Positions 27,026-36,695 of a stretch of 64,000 nt of DNA are shown here, in pieces. A program made the position numbers and the translations under genes. The notes below the pieces were generated by a model that did not search any database, was not told the origin of the DNA, and was given only the letters and a program-made list of their open reading frames with translations. This stretch comes from Telluria mixta (lineage in GTDB: Bacteria > Pseudomonadota > Gammaproteobacteria > Burkholderiales > Burkholderiaceae_D), in contig NZ_CP119520.1 of the NCBI RefSeq assembly GCF_029223865.1, positions 4,588,001 through 4,652,000 of the forward strand, given 5' to 3'. Positions within the stretch are counted from its first letter, which is position 1. The number at the start of each line of letters is the position of its first letter.

Positions 27026-29284
27026 TCAGCTCCAGGACAGGTCCGCTTTCGCCAGCGGCAGCTCGCGCACGCGCTTGCCGGTGGCGGCGAAGATCGCGTT
27101 GCAGACGGCCGGCGCCAGCGGCGGGAACACGGGTTCGCCGAGGCCCGTAACGGGGTAGTCCGTCTTGAGGAAATGCGTCTCGATCTTCGTCGGCGTGTCC
27201 GGCATGCGCAGCAGGGCGTAGTCGTGGAAGTTGCTTTGCACGATACGGCCCTTGTCGATGTCGAGCGTCGGATACATCAGGGTGGACAGGCCGTCGATGA
27301 CGGAGCCCTGCACCTGGTTCTCGGCGCCGGACAGGTTCACGATCTGCGCGCCGATGTCGGCGACGACGACGACGCGGTCCACGCGCAGCCGGCCTTCCTT
27401 CGACACCGTCACTTCGGCCACTTCGGCCACGTAGCCGCGGTGGCTGAAGTGGAACGCGACGCCGGCGCCCTGGCCGCGCGCGAACTTGCGCTGGCCCCAG
27501 CCGGATTTTTCCGCGACGGCCTTAAGCACGTTGCGCATGCGGCCCACGTTGTACGGCACGCCGCGCTCGCCCGTGCCGGCCACGAGGTCCTTCTCGCCGA
27601 GGAGGTCGAGACGGAACGCGACCGGATCGCGTCCGGCCGCATGGGCCAGTTCGTCGATGAAGCTGTGGAACACCCATGCGAACACATTGCTGCCCGGCGC
27701 GCGCCAGGGGCCCATCGGGATGCGGCATTCGAGCGGCGTCTGCTCGATCAGGCAGTTGGCGAGCCAGCGGGCGGGGAATTCGTCGCCCGACAGGTTGCCG
27801 CCGCTGCCCGGCTGCAGCACGCTGGCGCTGCCGCCGTCGCTTTCCTTCTTCTCGACGCGGTTGGCGAACGTGACGAAGTGGTCGTGCCAGGCGACGACCT
27901 TGCCCTGGTCGTCCACGCCGCCGCGCAGGAAGTGGAAGCCGCCGGCGCGGAAGTGGTCGTGCTGCAGGTCGTCCTCGCGCATCCACGTCAGCTTGACGGG
28001 CGCTTTGACTTTTTGCGCGATCGCGGCCGCTTCGACGATGAAGTCGGACGACAGCCGGCGCCCGAAGCCGCCGCCGCTGCGCGTGATGTGCAGCGTGATT
28101 TTATCTTTCGGGATGTTGAAGGTCGTCGACACGAGCGCCTGGCCCGCGCCCGGATTCTGCGTCGGGGCCCACAGTTCGAGCGTGCCCTCTAGCGGCTTGA
28201 ACCACGCCGTGCAGTTCTGCGGTTCCATGCTCGCGTGCGAGATGAACGGGTAGACGTAGTTCGCCTCCACCGTGCGCGCGGCGCCCGCCAGCGCCGCATC
28301 CACGTCGCCGTCCTTGCGCATCACGGCGGCGCCGGGCTGCCCGCTCGCGGCCTGCGCGGCGGCGAGGAAGCCGGACCAGCTGTGGCGCGCGCCTTCGCCT
28401 TCGTCCCACGTCACCTTCAGGTTCTTGCGGGCGCGGAACGCGTTCCACGTCGAGTCGGCGACGATCGCGACGCCGGGCCGCAGGCCGTTCAGGTTTTCCG
28501 TGCCTTCGACGAGGAACGCGGCCTTCACGCCGGGCATGCGCTTGATGGCGTCCAGGTTCGCCTCGACGGGGCGGCCGCCCAGCACCGGGCACTTCACGTA
28601 CGTGGCGTACAGCATGCCGGGCAGGCGCGTGTCGATGCCGAACAGCGGCTGGCCGCTGACGACGAGCGCGTTGTCCACGCCGCCCACGCGCGTGCCGAGC
28701 AGGCGGTACGCGGCCGGATCCTTGAGCACGACCTCCTTCGCATCCGGCACGGGCAGCGCGGACGCCGTGCGCACGAGCGCGCCGTAGCCCAGCTTGCGCC
28801 CGCTGGCGCCGTGCACGACGGCGCCGTTCTCCGCACGGCATTCGGCCGCCGGCACGTTCCACGTCTGCGCGGCGGCGCGTACGAGCATCGTGCGCGCGGT
28901 GGCGCCGAGGCGGTGGAAGTTGTCATAGTTGGTCGGCGTCGACGTTGATCCGCCGGCGCCCTGCGATCCATAGATCGGGTTCAGGTCGCCCTGCACGACG
29001 CGGACCGTTTTCCAGTCGACCTCGAGTTCTTCCGCGAGCACCATCGGCAGCGATGTCTTGATGCCCTGGCCGATTTCCGGCTGCTTGGAGACGAGCGTCA
29101 CGCGGCCGTCCGTGCCGATGCGGATGAAAGCGTTCGGGACGAAGTCGCCCGCTGCGGGTTCCGCCGCACCGTTGTCGGCCAGCGCAGCGATGGCGCCGCT
29201 CGCCTGCACGCCCAGCAGCAGGGCGATGCCGGCGCCGGCAGACTGGGCGAGGAAGCGGCGGCGCGAGGAGGAGACGGGGCTCAT
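27026..29284 (-). CDS. Molybdenum hydroxylase large subunit (isoquinoline 1-oxidoreductase beta-like)
   Basis: A 752-residue xanthine-dehydrogenase-family molybdopterin subunit. It begins with a Tat signal (SRRRFLAQS), so the holoenzyme is exported folded to the periplasm. Molybdopterin-contact regions include GGGFGRRL and GPWRAPGSN, and the catalytic glutamate lies near the C-terminus in [13 protein letters not shown]. The two-subunit, FAD-less form passes electrons to a cytochrome rather than NAD. The ATG overlaps the stop of the [2Fe-2S] subunit by 4 bp. No XdhC/CoxI-type maturation gene is in the window. It oxidises an N-heterocycle or aldehyde; which one is unknown. Confidence 0.92.
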   Translation of the reverse strand: MSPVSSSRRRFLAQSAGAGIALLLGVQASGAIAALADNGAAEPAAGDFVPNAFIRIGTDGRVTLVSKQPEIGQGIKTSLPMVLAEELEVDWKTVRVVQGDLNPIYGSQGAGGSTSTPTNYDNFHRLGATARTMLVRAAAQTWNVPAAECRAENGAVVHGASGRKLGYGALVRTASALPVPDAKEVVLKDPAAYRLLGTRVGGVDNALVVSGQPLFGIDTRLPGMLYATYVKCPVLGGRPVEANLDAIKRMPGVKAAFLVEGTENLNGLRPGVAIVADSTWNAFRARKNLKVTWDEGEGARHSWSGFLAAAQAASGQPGAAVMRKDGDVDAALAGAARTVEANYVYPFISHASMEPQNCTAWFKPLEGTLELWAPTQNPGAGQALVSTTFNIPKDKITLHITRSGGGFGRRLSSDFIVEAAAIAQKVKAPVKLTWMREDDLQHDHFRAGGFHFLRGGVDDQGKVVAWHDHFVTFANRVEKKESDGGSASVLQPGSGGNLSGDEFPARWLANCLIEQTPLECRIPMGPWRAPGSNVFAWVFHSFIDELAHAAGRDPVAFRLDLLGEKDLVAGTGERGVPYNVGRMRNVLKAVAEKSGWGQRKFARGQGAGVAFHFSHRGYVAEVAEVTVSKEGRLRVDRVVVVADIGAQIVNLSGAENQVQGSVIDGLSTLMYPTLDIDKGRIVQSNFHDYALLRMPDTPTKIETHFLKTDYPVTGLGEPVFPPLAPAVCNAIFAATGKRVRELPLAKADLSWS

Positions 29285-29766
29285 GCCTTGTCCTTTCCGT
29301 TACCGGTCGCGGCAATGTCCGCCGCGCGGTGGATGCCCGCGCGGATGCGGACATAGGTCGCGCAGCGGCACAGGTTGCCGGCCATCGCGTCGTCGATCTG
29401 GGCGTCGGTCGGCTTCGGATGCTGTTTCAGGAGGGCGCACGCCGTCATGATCTGGCCGGCCTGGCAATAGCCGCACTGCGGCACGTCCAGCTCGGTCCAG
29501 GCCTGTTGCAACGGGTGCGTGGCACGGGCATCGAGGCCTTCGATCGTCGTGATGCGGCGCTTGCCGATGCTGCTCACCGGCAATTGGCAGGCACGGGCCG
29601 GCTGGCCGTCCACGTGGACGGTGCAGGCGCCGCAGGCGCCGATGCCGCAGCCGTACTTCGTGCCGACGAGGCCGAGGGTATCGCGCAGCGCCCACAGCAG
29701 CGGGGTATCCGCTTCGACGTCGACGGCCTGGGCCTTGCCGTTGACGTGCAGTGTGTATTTACTCAT
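29281..29766 (-). CDS. Molybdenum hydroxylase [2Fe-2S] subunit
   Basis: A 161-residue small subunit with two iron-sulfur domains. The plant-type cluster ligands are in GCGIGACGACTV with a later cysteine in RACQLP, and the all-helical domain has CGYCQAGQIM and NLCRCATY. The start at MSKYTLHV is standard for IorA/CoxS-type proteins; the longer upstream reading is unrelated. It is the first gene of a two-gene unit with the molybdopterin subunit, overlapping it by four bases (ATGA). Confidence 0.94.
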   Translation of the reverse strand: MSKYTLHVNGKAQAVDVEADTPLLWALRDTLGLVGTKYGCGIGACGACTVHVDGQPARACQLPVSSIGKRRITTIEGLDARATHPLQQAWTELDVPQCGYCQAGQIMTACALLKQHPKPTDAQIDDAMAGNLCRCATYVRIRAGIHRAADIAATGNGKDKA

Positions 29767-29911
29767 GTCCTCGTGGGATGTGTTGGGATTGCCGTTGCCA
29801 TTTGCTGAACTCTGCAATGCTAAACCAAACTGCCCCGTCAAGACCAAGTCATTTGATCTTTTACGTGGCATTAGTAGAAACCCGGGGGGTATGACATACT
29901 GGAGCGGCCCG

Positions 29912-32314
29912 ATGCGCAGCATCGTACGCCCGACCCACATGCGACGACCCATCACTTTTTCGACCAACCTGCGCAGCCGCCTGGCCGGTGCCGTCGGCGT
30001 GCTCGTGCTGGGCGCCACCATGCTGGCCGGCCCGCTGGCCGTGGACGTGGCCGAGCACGACCTGCGCGCCGTGCTGGGTGCGCAGCAGTATGCGTCGCTG
30101 TCCGGGGCCGCCGCCTTCCTCGACGATCTGCTGGAGGCGCGCCTGCGCCAGATGGCCGCGCTGGCCGCGGCCATGCCGGCCGACGCCCGCAACGACCCGC
30201 GCCGCCTGCAGGCCTGGCTCGCGAACCGCACGGCCGACGTGGGCGACGAGTTCATCAACATTGCCGCGTTTGCCCGCAACGGCGAACTGGTGGCGTCGGG
30301 CGCCTCCATGCCGACCGCGCAGCCGCTGACGGCCACCGGCCGCCCGTACTTCGAAGAAACCCTGCTGCGGGGCCGCGGCATCGTGTCCGATCCGCTCCAG
30401 AGCCGCCTGTCCGGCGCGAACATGGTGCTGGTGACGGCGCCCGTGTTCGACGACCACGGCGAGATCGTCTACGTGCTGACGGGCCGGATCGACCTGCAGC
30501 ATGCGCGCTTCCTGCGCCAGGTCGACGCCTTGCGGCCGGGCAGTACGGGCTATCTGTTCCTGATGTCGGCGGACGGCACCCTGATCGACTCGCCCGTGCG
30601 CGAACGCCAGACGGCGCCGCCCGCCGACCAGCCCGGCCTCGGGCGCGCCCTGCACGGGTTCGAGGGCTGGCTGATCGGCGGCGATCGCGACGGGGCCGCC
30701 ATCGTCACCTATAAACGCCTGACGACGACCGGCTGGATCCTCGGCGCCCGCTATCCCGAGGCGGAGGCGTTCGCCCCGCTCGCCCGGGTACGGCGCACGG
30801 TGCTGGTCGTAGCCGGCATCCTCGCGCTGGTCGCGGGCCTGCTGGCGTGGTGGCTCGTACGCCGCGGCCTGCGCCCGCTGGACGCGTTGCACCGCAACGT
30901 GGCTGCTGTACGCCACGAAGGCGCCGGCAGCGAGGTGCTGGCGCTGGCCCGCAACGACGAGATCGGCGAACTGGGCCGCGCCTTCCACGACCTCGTGCAG
31001 GCGCGCGGGCGCGCGGCGGCCCGCATGCGCGCGATCGCGGATAACGTCCCGGCCGTGATCGCCTACGTCGACCGCGACGAACGCTTCGAATTCACCAACG
31101 CCGGCTTCGACCGCATGATCGGCTCGGCACCGGACGCGTTCATCGGGCACACGGTGCGCGAAGCGCTGGGCGAGGCCGGCTATGCGCGCCTGGAACCGCT
31201 GATCCGCGCCGCGCTGCGCGGCGAGCATGGCCACGTGGAGGACGTGCGCAGCGACGATGCCACGCGCCACCAGATGATCGACACGATCCCCGACATCGAT
31301 GCCGACGGCCGCGTCGTCGGGTTCTTCGTGATGGCGATGGACATCAGCGAGCGCAAGGAAGCGGAGCTGGCGCAGGCCGCCAGCGAGCAGCGCCTGCGCC
31401 TGATCGCCGACAACCTGCCGGTGCTGATCTGCTACATCGACCGCAACCACCGCATGGGCTTCGGCAACGCGACGTTCCAGGCGTGGCTGGGGCTGGAACC
31501 GGTCCGCCTGCCCGGCATGCACCTGCAGGAGGTGCTGGGCAAGCCGGCCTACGACGCCGCCCGGCCGCGCCTCAGGCAGGCCTTCGAAGGCGTCGGCGCC
31601 ACGTTCGAGATGCCGCTGCAGGCACAGGGCCGACACCGCATCCTCGAATGGACGTTCGTGCCGGACGTGCAGGCGCAGGGCAGGGTGAGCGTCGCCGTCG
31701 CGGGCGTGTACGCGCTCGCGCACGACATGACGCGGGTGAAGGAAGCGGAAAGCCGGCTCGTGCAGATGGCACGCTTCGACAGCCTGACCGGCATCGCCAA
31801 CCGCCGCCTGTTCGGGGAACTGCTGGGCCAGGCGCTGGAACGCGTGCGCCGCCAGCGCCAGGTGATGGGCCTCGCCTACCTGGACATCGACCACTTCAAG
31901 GCCATCAACGACACGTGGGGCCACGGCGTCGGCGACGAGGTGCTGAAGGAATTCGCGCAGCGGCTGGCTGGCTGCGTGCGCGTCACGGACACGCCGGCCC
32001 GGCTGGCCGGCGACGAATTCGTCGTCCTGCTGGAAGACGTCAAGGGCATCGACGAGGCGGAGCGGATCGGCGCCAAGATCGTGGAGGTGATCCGCAAGCC
32101 GTTCGCGACGGGTGCCGGGCCGCTGGACGTCACGGCCAGCGTCGGCATCACGCTCGTCCACGGCATCGACGGCCCGCTGCCCACGCAGGACCAGGTGCTG
32201 GGCTGGGCCGACACGGCGCTGTACGCGGCCAAGCACGGCGGCCGCAACCGCTGCGTGGTGCGCCTGGCGGAGGAGGCGGTCGGTGTGCCGGCCACCGGTG
32301 TGCCGGCCCAGTGA
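29912..32314 (+). CDS. Diguanylate cyclase with dCACHE and two PAS domains
   Basis: An 800-residue membrane protein that makes cyclic di-GMP. A transmembrane helix at about residues 20-42 and another near 290-310 enclose a periplasmic dCACHE sensor. Two PAS domains occupy roughly 375-490 and 500-625, and the GGDEF domain about 635-795 with the active-site variant AGDEF, which is usually still active. The start was set at MRSIVRP because GGAG lies seven bases upstream; ATGs at 29891 and 29939 are alternatives. It has no EAL domain. Its stop abuts that of the convergent CsgG-like gene. Confidence 0.9.
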   Translation: MRSIVRPTHMRRPITFSTNLRSRLAGAVGVLVLGATMLAGPLAVDVAEHDLRAVLGAQQYASLSGAAAFLDDLLEARLRQMAALAAAMPADARNDPRRLQAWLANRTADVGDEFINIAAFARNGELVASGASMPTAQPLTATGRPYFEETLLRGRGIVSDPLQSRLSGANMVLVTAPVFDDHGEIVYVLTGRIDLQHARFLRQVDALRPGSTGYLFLMSADGTLIDSPVRERQTAPPADQPGLGRALHGFEGWLIGGDRDGAAIVTYKRLTTTGWILGARYPEAEAFAPLARVRRTVLVVAGILALVAGLLAWWLVRRGLRPLDALHRNVAAVRHEGAGSEVLALARNDEIGELGRAFHDLVQARGRAAARMRAIADNVPAVIAYVDRDERFEFTNAGFDRMIGSAPDAFIGHTVREALGEAGYARLEPLIRAALRGEHGHVEDVRSDDATRHQMIDTIPDIDADGRVVGFFVMAMDISERKEAELAQAASEQRLRLIADNLPVLICYIDRNHRMGFGNATFQAWLGLEPVRLPGMHLQEVLGKPAYDAARPRLRQAFEGVGATFEMPLQAQGRHRILEWTFVPDVQAQGRVSVAVAGVYALAHDMTRVKEAESRLVQMARFDSLTGIANRRLFGELLGQALERVRRQRQVMGLAYLDIDHFKAINDTWGHGVGDEVLKEFAQRLAGCVRVTDTPARLAGDEFVVLLEDVKGIDEAERIGAKIVEVIRKPFATGAGPLDVTASVGITLVHGIDGPLPTQDQVLGWADTALYAAKHGGRNRCVVRLAEEAVGVPATGVPAQ

Positions 32315-33298
32315 TTACTGCGGTGCCGGCTGCGTGGCCACGAGCGTGCGCTGCACCCAGCCGCCCGCGACGTTCTCGCCGTCGATCTTGACGAAGCCGT
32401 CGCGCTCTTCGCCGGTGGCGATCGCTTCTTCCGACCGCTTCAGCGTCGCCATCACCTTGCTGCTCGCGCGCGGTTCCGTGTACACCTTGACGGTCGCCAG
32501 GCGCGCATACACGCTGGCGCCGGCCGAGACGGGCACGCCTTCCCGGGTGGATGCCTGCGCATTCACCTTGCTGGCCGCGCTGCTGGTGCGCACGAGGCTC
32601 GGCTCGTTGCGGATGCGCGCCACGATGCGGTTGTAGTTGTCGAGCAGGCTGGCCGCGACCATCTTGCCTTCCGGCGTATTCGTGTAGCCGCCCAGGCGCG
32701 AATAATCGCCGCCGCCCCAGCTCCAGCCGGAAATGCCGAAGTCGGTCTTCGTCGCGACGCCTTCTTCCGCCGCCACCTGGATGCCGGACCGGACGTCCGC
32801 GATCAAGAGGCTCGTCTGCGCTTCCTTGAACTTGAGGTTGCCCGCGATGCCGCCCGCGATCCGGCCCAGGCCGCCCAGCAGGCGTCCGCCGTAATCCGTG
32901 ATCGCGCCGCCGATGCCGCCGGTGTTCGCGGCGGCGAACTGCACGTTCGGCGTCATCACGAAGTCGGCCGCCTGCAACTGGCCCTTGCCGACGTTGCTGC
33001 CGCCCAGCATCTCGCCATTCGCGGCGAGCGCCCGTTCCTGCTGCAGATTGGCCATCGCCGCGCCGCGCTCGACGACCTGGAAGCAGTTCGATTGCTGGAT
33101 CATGATGCGCAGCAGCGCGACCGGCGAGCCGAGCCCGTAGCTCTGCAGCGCGTGCGCGCTATCGCTCTGGGCTTCCGTGACGGCGATGGTGCCGAGCGGG
33201 CGGTCGCAACGCTCGACTTTGGAGGTGGTCTCCTGGGCGTGCAGGGAGGTGCTGCCCGCAAGGAGGGCAGCAATAATGGTGATCCGGATTGGCTTCAT
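32315..33298 (-). CDS. CsgG/HfaB-like protein with C-terminal SH3-like domain
   Basis: A 327-residue exported protein with a signal peptide ending at LHAQ (about residue 22). Residues 35-235 match the CsgG/HfaB fold (the GSPVALLRIMIQQSNCFQVVERG segment, then a glycine-rich membrane-loop-like region around GGIGGAITDYGG). Residues 262-322 look like a bacterial SH3 domain (KVYTEPRASSKVMATLKR; GWVQRTLVA). CsgG-type proteins are normally lipoproteins, but no lipobox cysteine follows this signal peptide. No curli or holdfast genes are nearby. It may form an outer-membrane pore or a cell-wall-binding scaffold. Confidence 0.78.
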   Translation of the reverse strand: MKPIRITIIAALLAGSTSLHAQETTSKVERCDRPLGTIAVTEAQSDSAHALQSYGLGSPVALLRIMIQQSNCFQVVERGAAMANLQQERALAANGEMLGGSNVGKGQLQAADFVMTPNVQFAAANTGGIGGAITDYGGRLLGGLGRIAGGIAGNLKFKEAQTSLLIADVRSGIQVAAEEGVATKTDFGISGWSWGGGDYSRLGGYTNTPEGKMVAASLLDNYNRIVARIRNEPSLVRTSSAASKVNAQASTREGVPVSAGASVYARLATVKVYTEPRASSKVMATLKRSEEAIATGEERDGFVKIDGENVAGGWVQRTLVATQPAPQ

Positions 33299-33378
33299 GA
33301 CCCTTCAATAATAAACAAATAATAATTTGTTCATTTTATAACTATGTAAAGGGTCGCAATCTCGCCAATTTTCACATT

Positions 33379-34722
33379 TCAGATGCCGGTCGGGTAGGTC
33401 TCCGGCGGTTCCTCCGCATGCCAGCCGCCGCCCGGATCGAGCGGATGCACGGCCGTCGTGTGGTCGATATGGATCACGGCGTCGAACTGGCGCGCCATGC
33501 GGGCGGCAAAATAATGGCTGTGGCGCTCCGTGCGGGGCAGGTAGATGACGCCGATCGCCCGCTCCAGCCGCCGCTCCTCCATCGTGGCGCGGACGTCCTT
33601 GTCGATGCCATCTCGTAGGGGGAGCAGGAAGCGGGGAATGCCCGTCTGGTGCAACAATTCCTCATAGCTGCCCGGCATGCCCGGCCGGACGCGCTTGTGT
33701 TCGGCCGGCGCATCCCATTCCGAGGCGGCCGTGACGAAGCCGTCGTACGTGGAAAACCCGATCAGCCTGGTTTGCCCATCGTATTCCTTGCGTGCCAGTT
33801 CGCTGACGTTCCACTCGCCCATTTCTCCCATTTCCGTCGCGCGCGCGTCGCCGATGTGGGAGTTGTGTTCCCAGACGACGATCTTGGACGGCTCGCCATC
33901 CTTGGACAGGTGGTGGGCCAGTGCATCCAGCGTCTCCGCCATATGGCTGTCGCGCAGGTTCCAAGACGATACGCGGCCCCGGAACATCGTCCGGTAGTAT
34001 TCCTCGGCGTTCTTCACGAGGCGCGCGTTCTGCTCGGCGTAGAAGAACGCTTCCTCGTCGCCGTCCCGGTACATGTAATCGGCGGCACGTTGCTGTAGCT
34101 GGCGCAATTGCTCGAGGACGCCTTGTTCGCACGACGCGGACAGGTCGAGGCTCGCCGTGTAGCCGTAGTGCTGGCTGTCCTCGTGGTAATGGTCGAAGCA
34201 GGCGTAGCGCTCGCGCGCCTGGCGCGCCGCGTTCGGGTCGACCTGGTCGAGGTAGCGCAGCACTTCCTCCATCGACGTGAACAGGCTGTACAGGTCGAGG
34301 CCGTAGAAGCCGACCTGCGCTCCGGCGGTTGTTTCGTTATGGTGCCGAAGCCATTGGACGAACGCCGCGACGTCCGTGTTCCGCCACATCCAGTTCGGAA
34401 AGCGCTGGAAGCCGGACAGGGCCTCGTCGGCATTGCGGTCGCCGCCGCGGCCGCGCACGTAGCGGTTGACGCGGTAGGCGTCCGGCCAGTCGGCCTCGAC
34501 GGCCACGGCATGAAAACCCTTGTCCTCGATGAGGCGCTGCGTGATCCGCGCGCGTTCCTCGTAGAACTCGTGGGTGCCGTGGGTCGCCTCGCCCAGCAGG
34601 ACGAAGCGGGCATCGCCCACGAGGTCGAGCAGGGCGTCGTAGTCGCGTGTGCCGCCCGTCAGCGGACGGGCGGCGTTGCGCAGCGCCGAGATGGTGTGCT
34701 GCGGGATCTGCGGCGTCGCCAT
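33379..34722 (-). CDS. Erythromycin esterase-family protein
   Basis: A 447-residue hydrolase-fold protein. The family signature LLGEATHGTHEF holds the proposed active-site residues Glu45 and His48, and VWEHNSHIGDA provides a second conserved histidine region. Family members outside the true Ere enzymes are usually found in stress clusters with phosphoribosyltransferases and Hsp20, exactly as here, and are not macrolide resistance factors. It is 7 bp downstream of the SRPBCC gene with a GAGGCGG ribosome-binding site. Confidence 0.88.
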   Translation of the reverse strand: MATPQIPQHTISALRNAARPLTGGTRDYDALLDLVGDARFVLLGEATHGTHEFYEERARITQRLIEDKGFHAVAVEADWPDAYRVNRYVRGRGGDRNADEALSGFQRFPNWMWRNTDVAAFVQWLRHHNETTAGAQVGFYGLDLYSLFTSMEEVLRYLDQVDPNAARQARERYACFDHYHEDSQHYGYTASLDLSASCEQGVLEQLRQLQQRAADYMYRDGDEEAFFYAEQNARLVKNAEEYYRTMFRGRVSSWNLRDSHMAETLDALAHHLSKDGEPSKIVVWEHNSHIGDARATEMGEMGEWNVSELARKEYDGQTRLIGFSTYDGFVTAASEWDAPAEHKRVRPGMPGSYEELLHQTGIPRFLLPLRDGIDKDVRATMEERRLERAIGVIYLPRTERHSHYFAARMARQFDAVIHIDHTTAVHPLDPGGGWHAEEPPETYPTGI

Positions 34723-34729
34723 GACCGCC

Positions 34730-35890
34730 TCAGTGCAGCCAGCGGCTGCTGGAGCGCGGGCGCGCGGCGTCGCGCGGCACGGCGCCCCGTTCGATGAACG
34801 CCTTCATGCGCGCCAGGTCGTCGTCCATCTGCGACTTCGGATCGGACCCGAGCAAGGTGGCGAGACCGTGGCCGATGGCACCCGCCGGCGGCGTGTACGA
34901 CATGTGCACGGTGACGCGGGTGCCGCCGCGGTGCGGCTCGAACTGGATGGAACCGCTCTGCGGGATCTCGGCGCCCGCTTCGCTGCGCCAGGCCAGGCGA
35001 TGCGGCCGGGTCTGCTCGGTGAGCACGGCATTCCATTCGAACTCGCTGCCGCCGGGACCGCGCACCACCCAGTGCGAGCGGCCGCGGCCCAGGTCGCGCA
35101 CCTCGACGACGTGGGACATGAAGTGCGGGAAGTTCTCGTAATGGGTCCACAGGTCGTAGACGTCGTCCGGTGCGGCATCGATGTGGATGGACTTGCTGAA
35201 GTCGACGGTCTGGTCCATGCCCATGCCGCGGCCGCGGAGCATGGGCAGCAGGGGTTGGTTGGCGGCGCCGCGGGCCAGCAGCGCGGCGCCGGCCAGGCCC
35301 AGCATCCATGCCAGCGGCGAGCGGCGGCTCAGGGCATACAGGGCCAGCAGGCCGCCGCCGGCCAGGGCGGAATTGCGCACGGTGGGTGTCCATTCGCCGC
35401 CCGGGCCGGTCTGCAGGGTGTCGCGCATGCGTGTGCGGACGTCGTGTGCCATGGCGCGGGCCTTGTCCATGCCATTGCCTGCTTCATTTCCGCCTAGTGC
35501 ATGCCGGGCCTTGTCCATGCCGCTCCCGACGGCGTCGCTCGCGCGGGCCAGCGTGTCCTTCGCCTTGTCGAGGCCGGCGTCGAGCACTTCGCTGGCCGCG
35601 TGTCCCATGCGTTCCAGTGCCGAGCCGGACCGGGCTCCGGCGCCGTCGGCCACGTCTGCCGCGCGGTCGCGCAGCTCGTCGCCGGCGGCGCCGATGCGTT
35701 CGCCCGCGCCGCGCCAGACGTTACCCAGTGCGCTGGACGTGCGCGCGCCCGCGTTGCGCACGGCCGCGGCAGATTGCGCGCGCCGAGCGCCGCCGCGGTC
35801 CGGGTCGAGCATGTACATCAGCAGGGCGCCGGCGGCGGCGCCGCCGATCCACTTCGCGATTTCATAGCCTGTGTCCGTCGTGTTTTTCAT
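34730..35890 (-). CDS. SRPBCC-domain membrane-anchored protein
   Basis: A 386-residue protein in three parts. Residues 1-165 are a glycine/alanine-rich helical region with repeated DKAKD and DKARA segments that resembles LEA/YtxH-type stress proteins, beginning with a short hydrophobic stretch (GGAAAGALLMYMLDPDRG). One or two membrane helices lie at about 172-215. Residues 225-360 form an SRPBCC cyclase/dehydrase domain (SIHIDAAPDDVYDLWTHYENFPHFM). It overlaps the end of the phosphoribosyltransferase gene by 29 bp. Binding of a hydrophobic ligand is the family trait; the role is probably in envelope stress. Confidence 0.82.
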   Translation of the reverse strand: MKNTTDTGYEIAKWIGGAAAGALLMYMLDPDRGGARRAQSAAAVRNAGARTSSALGNVWRGAGERIGAAGDELRDRAADVADGAGARSGSALERMGHAASEVLDAGLDKAKDTLARASDAVGSGMDKARHALGGNEAGNGMDKARAMAHDVRTRMRDTLQTGPGGEWTPTVRNSALAGGGLLALYALSRRSPLAWMLGLAGAALLARGAANQPLLPMLRGRGMGMDQTVDFSKSIHIDAAPDDVYDLWTHYENFPHFMSHVVEVRDLGRGRSHWVVRGPGGSEFEWNAVLTEQTRPHRLAWRSEAGAEIPQSGSIQFEPHRGGTRVTVHMSYTPPAGAIGHGLATLLGSDPKSQMDDDLARMKAFIERGAVPRDAARPRSSSRWLH

Positions 35891-36581
35891 GATTGACTCC
35901 TCCGGTTGGTCTGGCCCCGGCCGCCGCCTCGTCATGCCAGGCGGTGGCCAGCAAATCCTGCACTTCCTCGTCGCTGGTCTGTTCGAATGCGTCGTACCAC
36001 TGGCCCACCGCGCGGAAGTAGGGCGGGGTCGACAGGCAGACGAGTTCGTCGACGCGGGGCGCGAGCGTGGCCGCCGTGTCCGGCGGCGCGACGGGGATCG
36101 CCAGCACCAGCTCGCGGGGCCCCAGCCGGCGCGCCACTTCGATGGCGGCCAGCATCGTGGAACCCGTGGCGACGCCGTCGTCGACGAGGATCGCGCTGCG
36201 TCCGGCGAGGTCGAGCGGCGGCCGGCCGCCGCGGTAGGCACGCTCGCGCCGCTGCAGTTCGGCAAGCTCGCGTGCCGTCACCGCTTCCACGTCCTGCGCA
36301 GTGACCCCCATCAGGCCGGGCACGCCGGGCTGGAGCACGCGGACGCCGCCGCTGCCCACGGCGCCCATTGCGAATTCCTCGTGGCGCGGCATGCCGAGCT
36401 TGCGCACGAGCAGGACGTCGAGCGCGATGCCGAGCCGCTGCGCGACGGCAAACCCGACCGGTACGCCGCCGCGCGGGAGTGCGAGCACGATGGCGTCCGG
36501 ATGCCGGGCATAGGCGGCGAGCCGCTGCGCCAGCAGCCGGCCCGCTTCGGTGCGATTCTTGAAATGACGGATATCGGCCAT
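35862..36581 (-). CDS. Phosphoribosyltransferase-domain protein
   Basis: A 239-residue protein of the type I phosphoribosyltransferase fold with the PRPP loop ILVDDGVATGSTM at about residues 130-142 and the conserved ALPRGGVPVG near residue 40. It starts at MADIRHF; an upstream GTG start would add three residues. This subfamily is found next to erythromycin-esterase-like proteins and dienelactone hydrolases in stress islands. The base substrate is unknown. Confidence 0.88.
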   Translation of the reverse strand: MADIRHFKNRTEAGRLLAQRLAAYARHPDAIVLALPRGGVPVGFAVAQRLGIALDVLLVRKLGMPRHEEFAMGAVGSGGVRVLQPGVPGLMGVTAQDVEAVTARELAELQRRERAYRGGRPPLDLAGRSAILVDDGVATGSTMLAAIEVARRLGPRELVLAIPVAPPDTAATLAPRVDELVCLSTPPYFRAVGQWYDAFEQTSDEEVQDLLATAWHDEAAAGARPTGGVNHEKHDGHRL

Positions 36582-36621
36582 GATGCGCACGCTTTCAGAG
36601 TCTCTCCTGATCTCGACTCGC

Positions 36622-36677
36622 GCGCGGCACGAGCACGGTCGCGGGCGGCCCGCAGGCCGTCCGCTCGCGTGCCGCGC
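36622..36677. terminator. Long GC-rich inverted repeat downstream of hsp20
   Basis: GCGCGGCACGAGC (36622-36634) pairs with GCTCGCGTGCCGCGC (36663-36677) apart from one bulge; the loop is itself GC-rich and can fold. It sits between the end of hsp20 and the start of the phosphoribosyltransferase gene, both on the minus strand, so it probably separates the heat-shock transcript from the rest of the stress block. There is no T-tract. Confidence 0.5.
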
Positions 36678-36695
36678 CGTGCGGCTCGCCGGATC

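Noticed and set aside
31990..32030. AGDEF as a dead GGDEF site
   Set aside because: A in the first position is compatible with activity in many cyclases, and the rest of the domain is intact.
29861..32236. A 791-codon open frame on the minus strand
   Set aside because: Antisense of the diguanylate cyclase; no domain support.
33379..34722. Macrolide resistance gene
   Set aside because: The erythromycin-esterase family signature is present, but the stress-gene context and the broad family make resistance unlikely.
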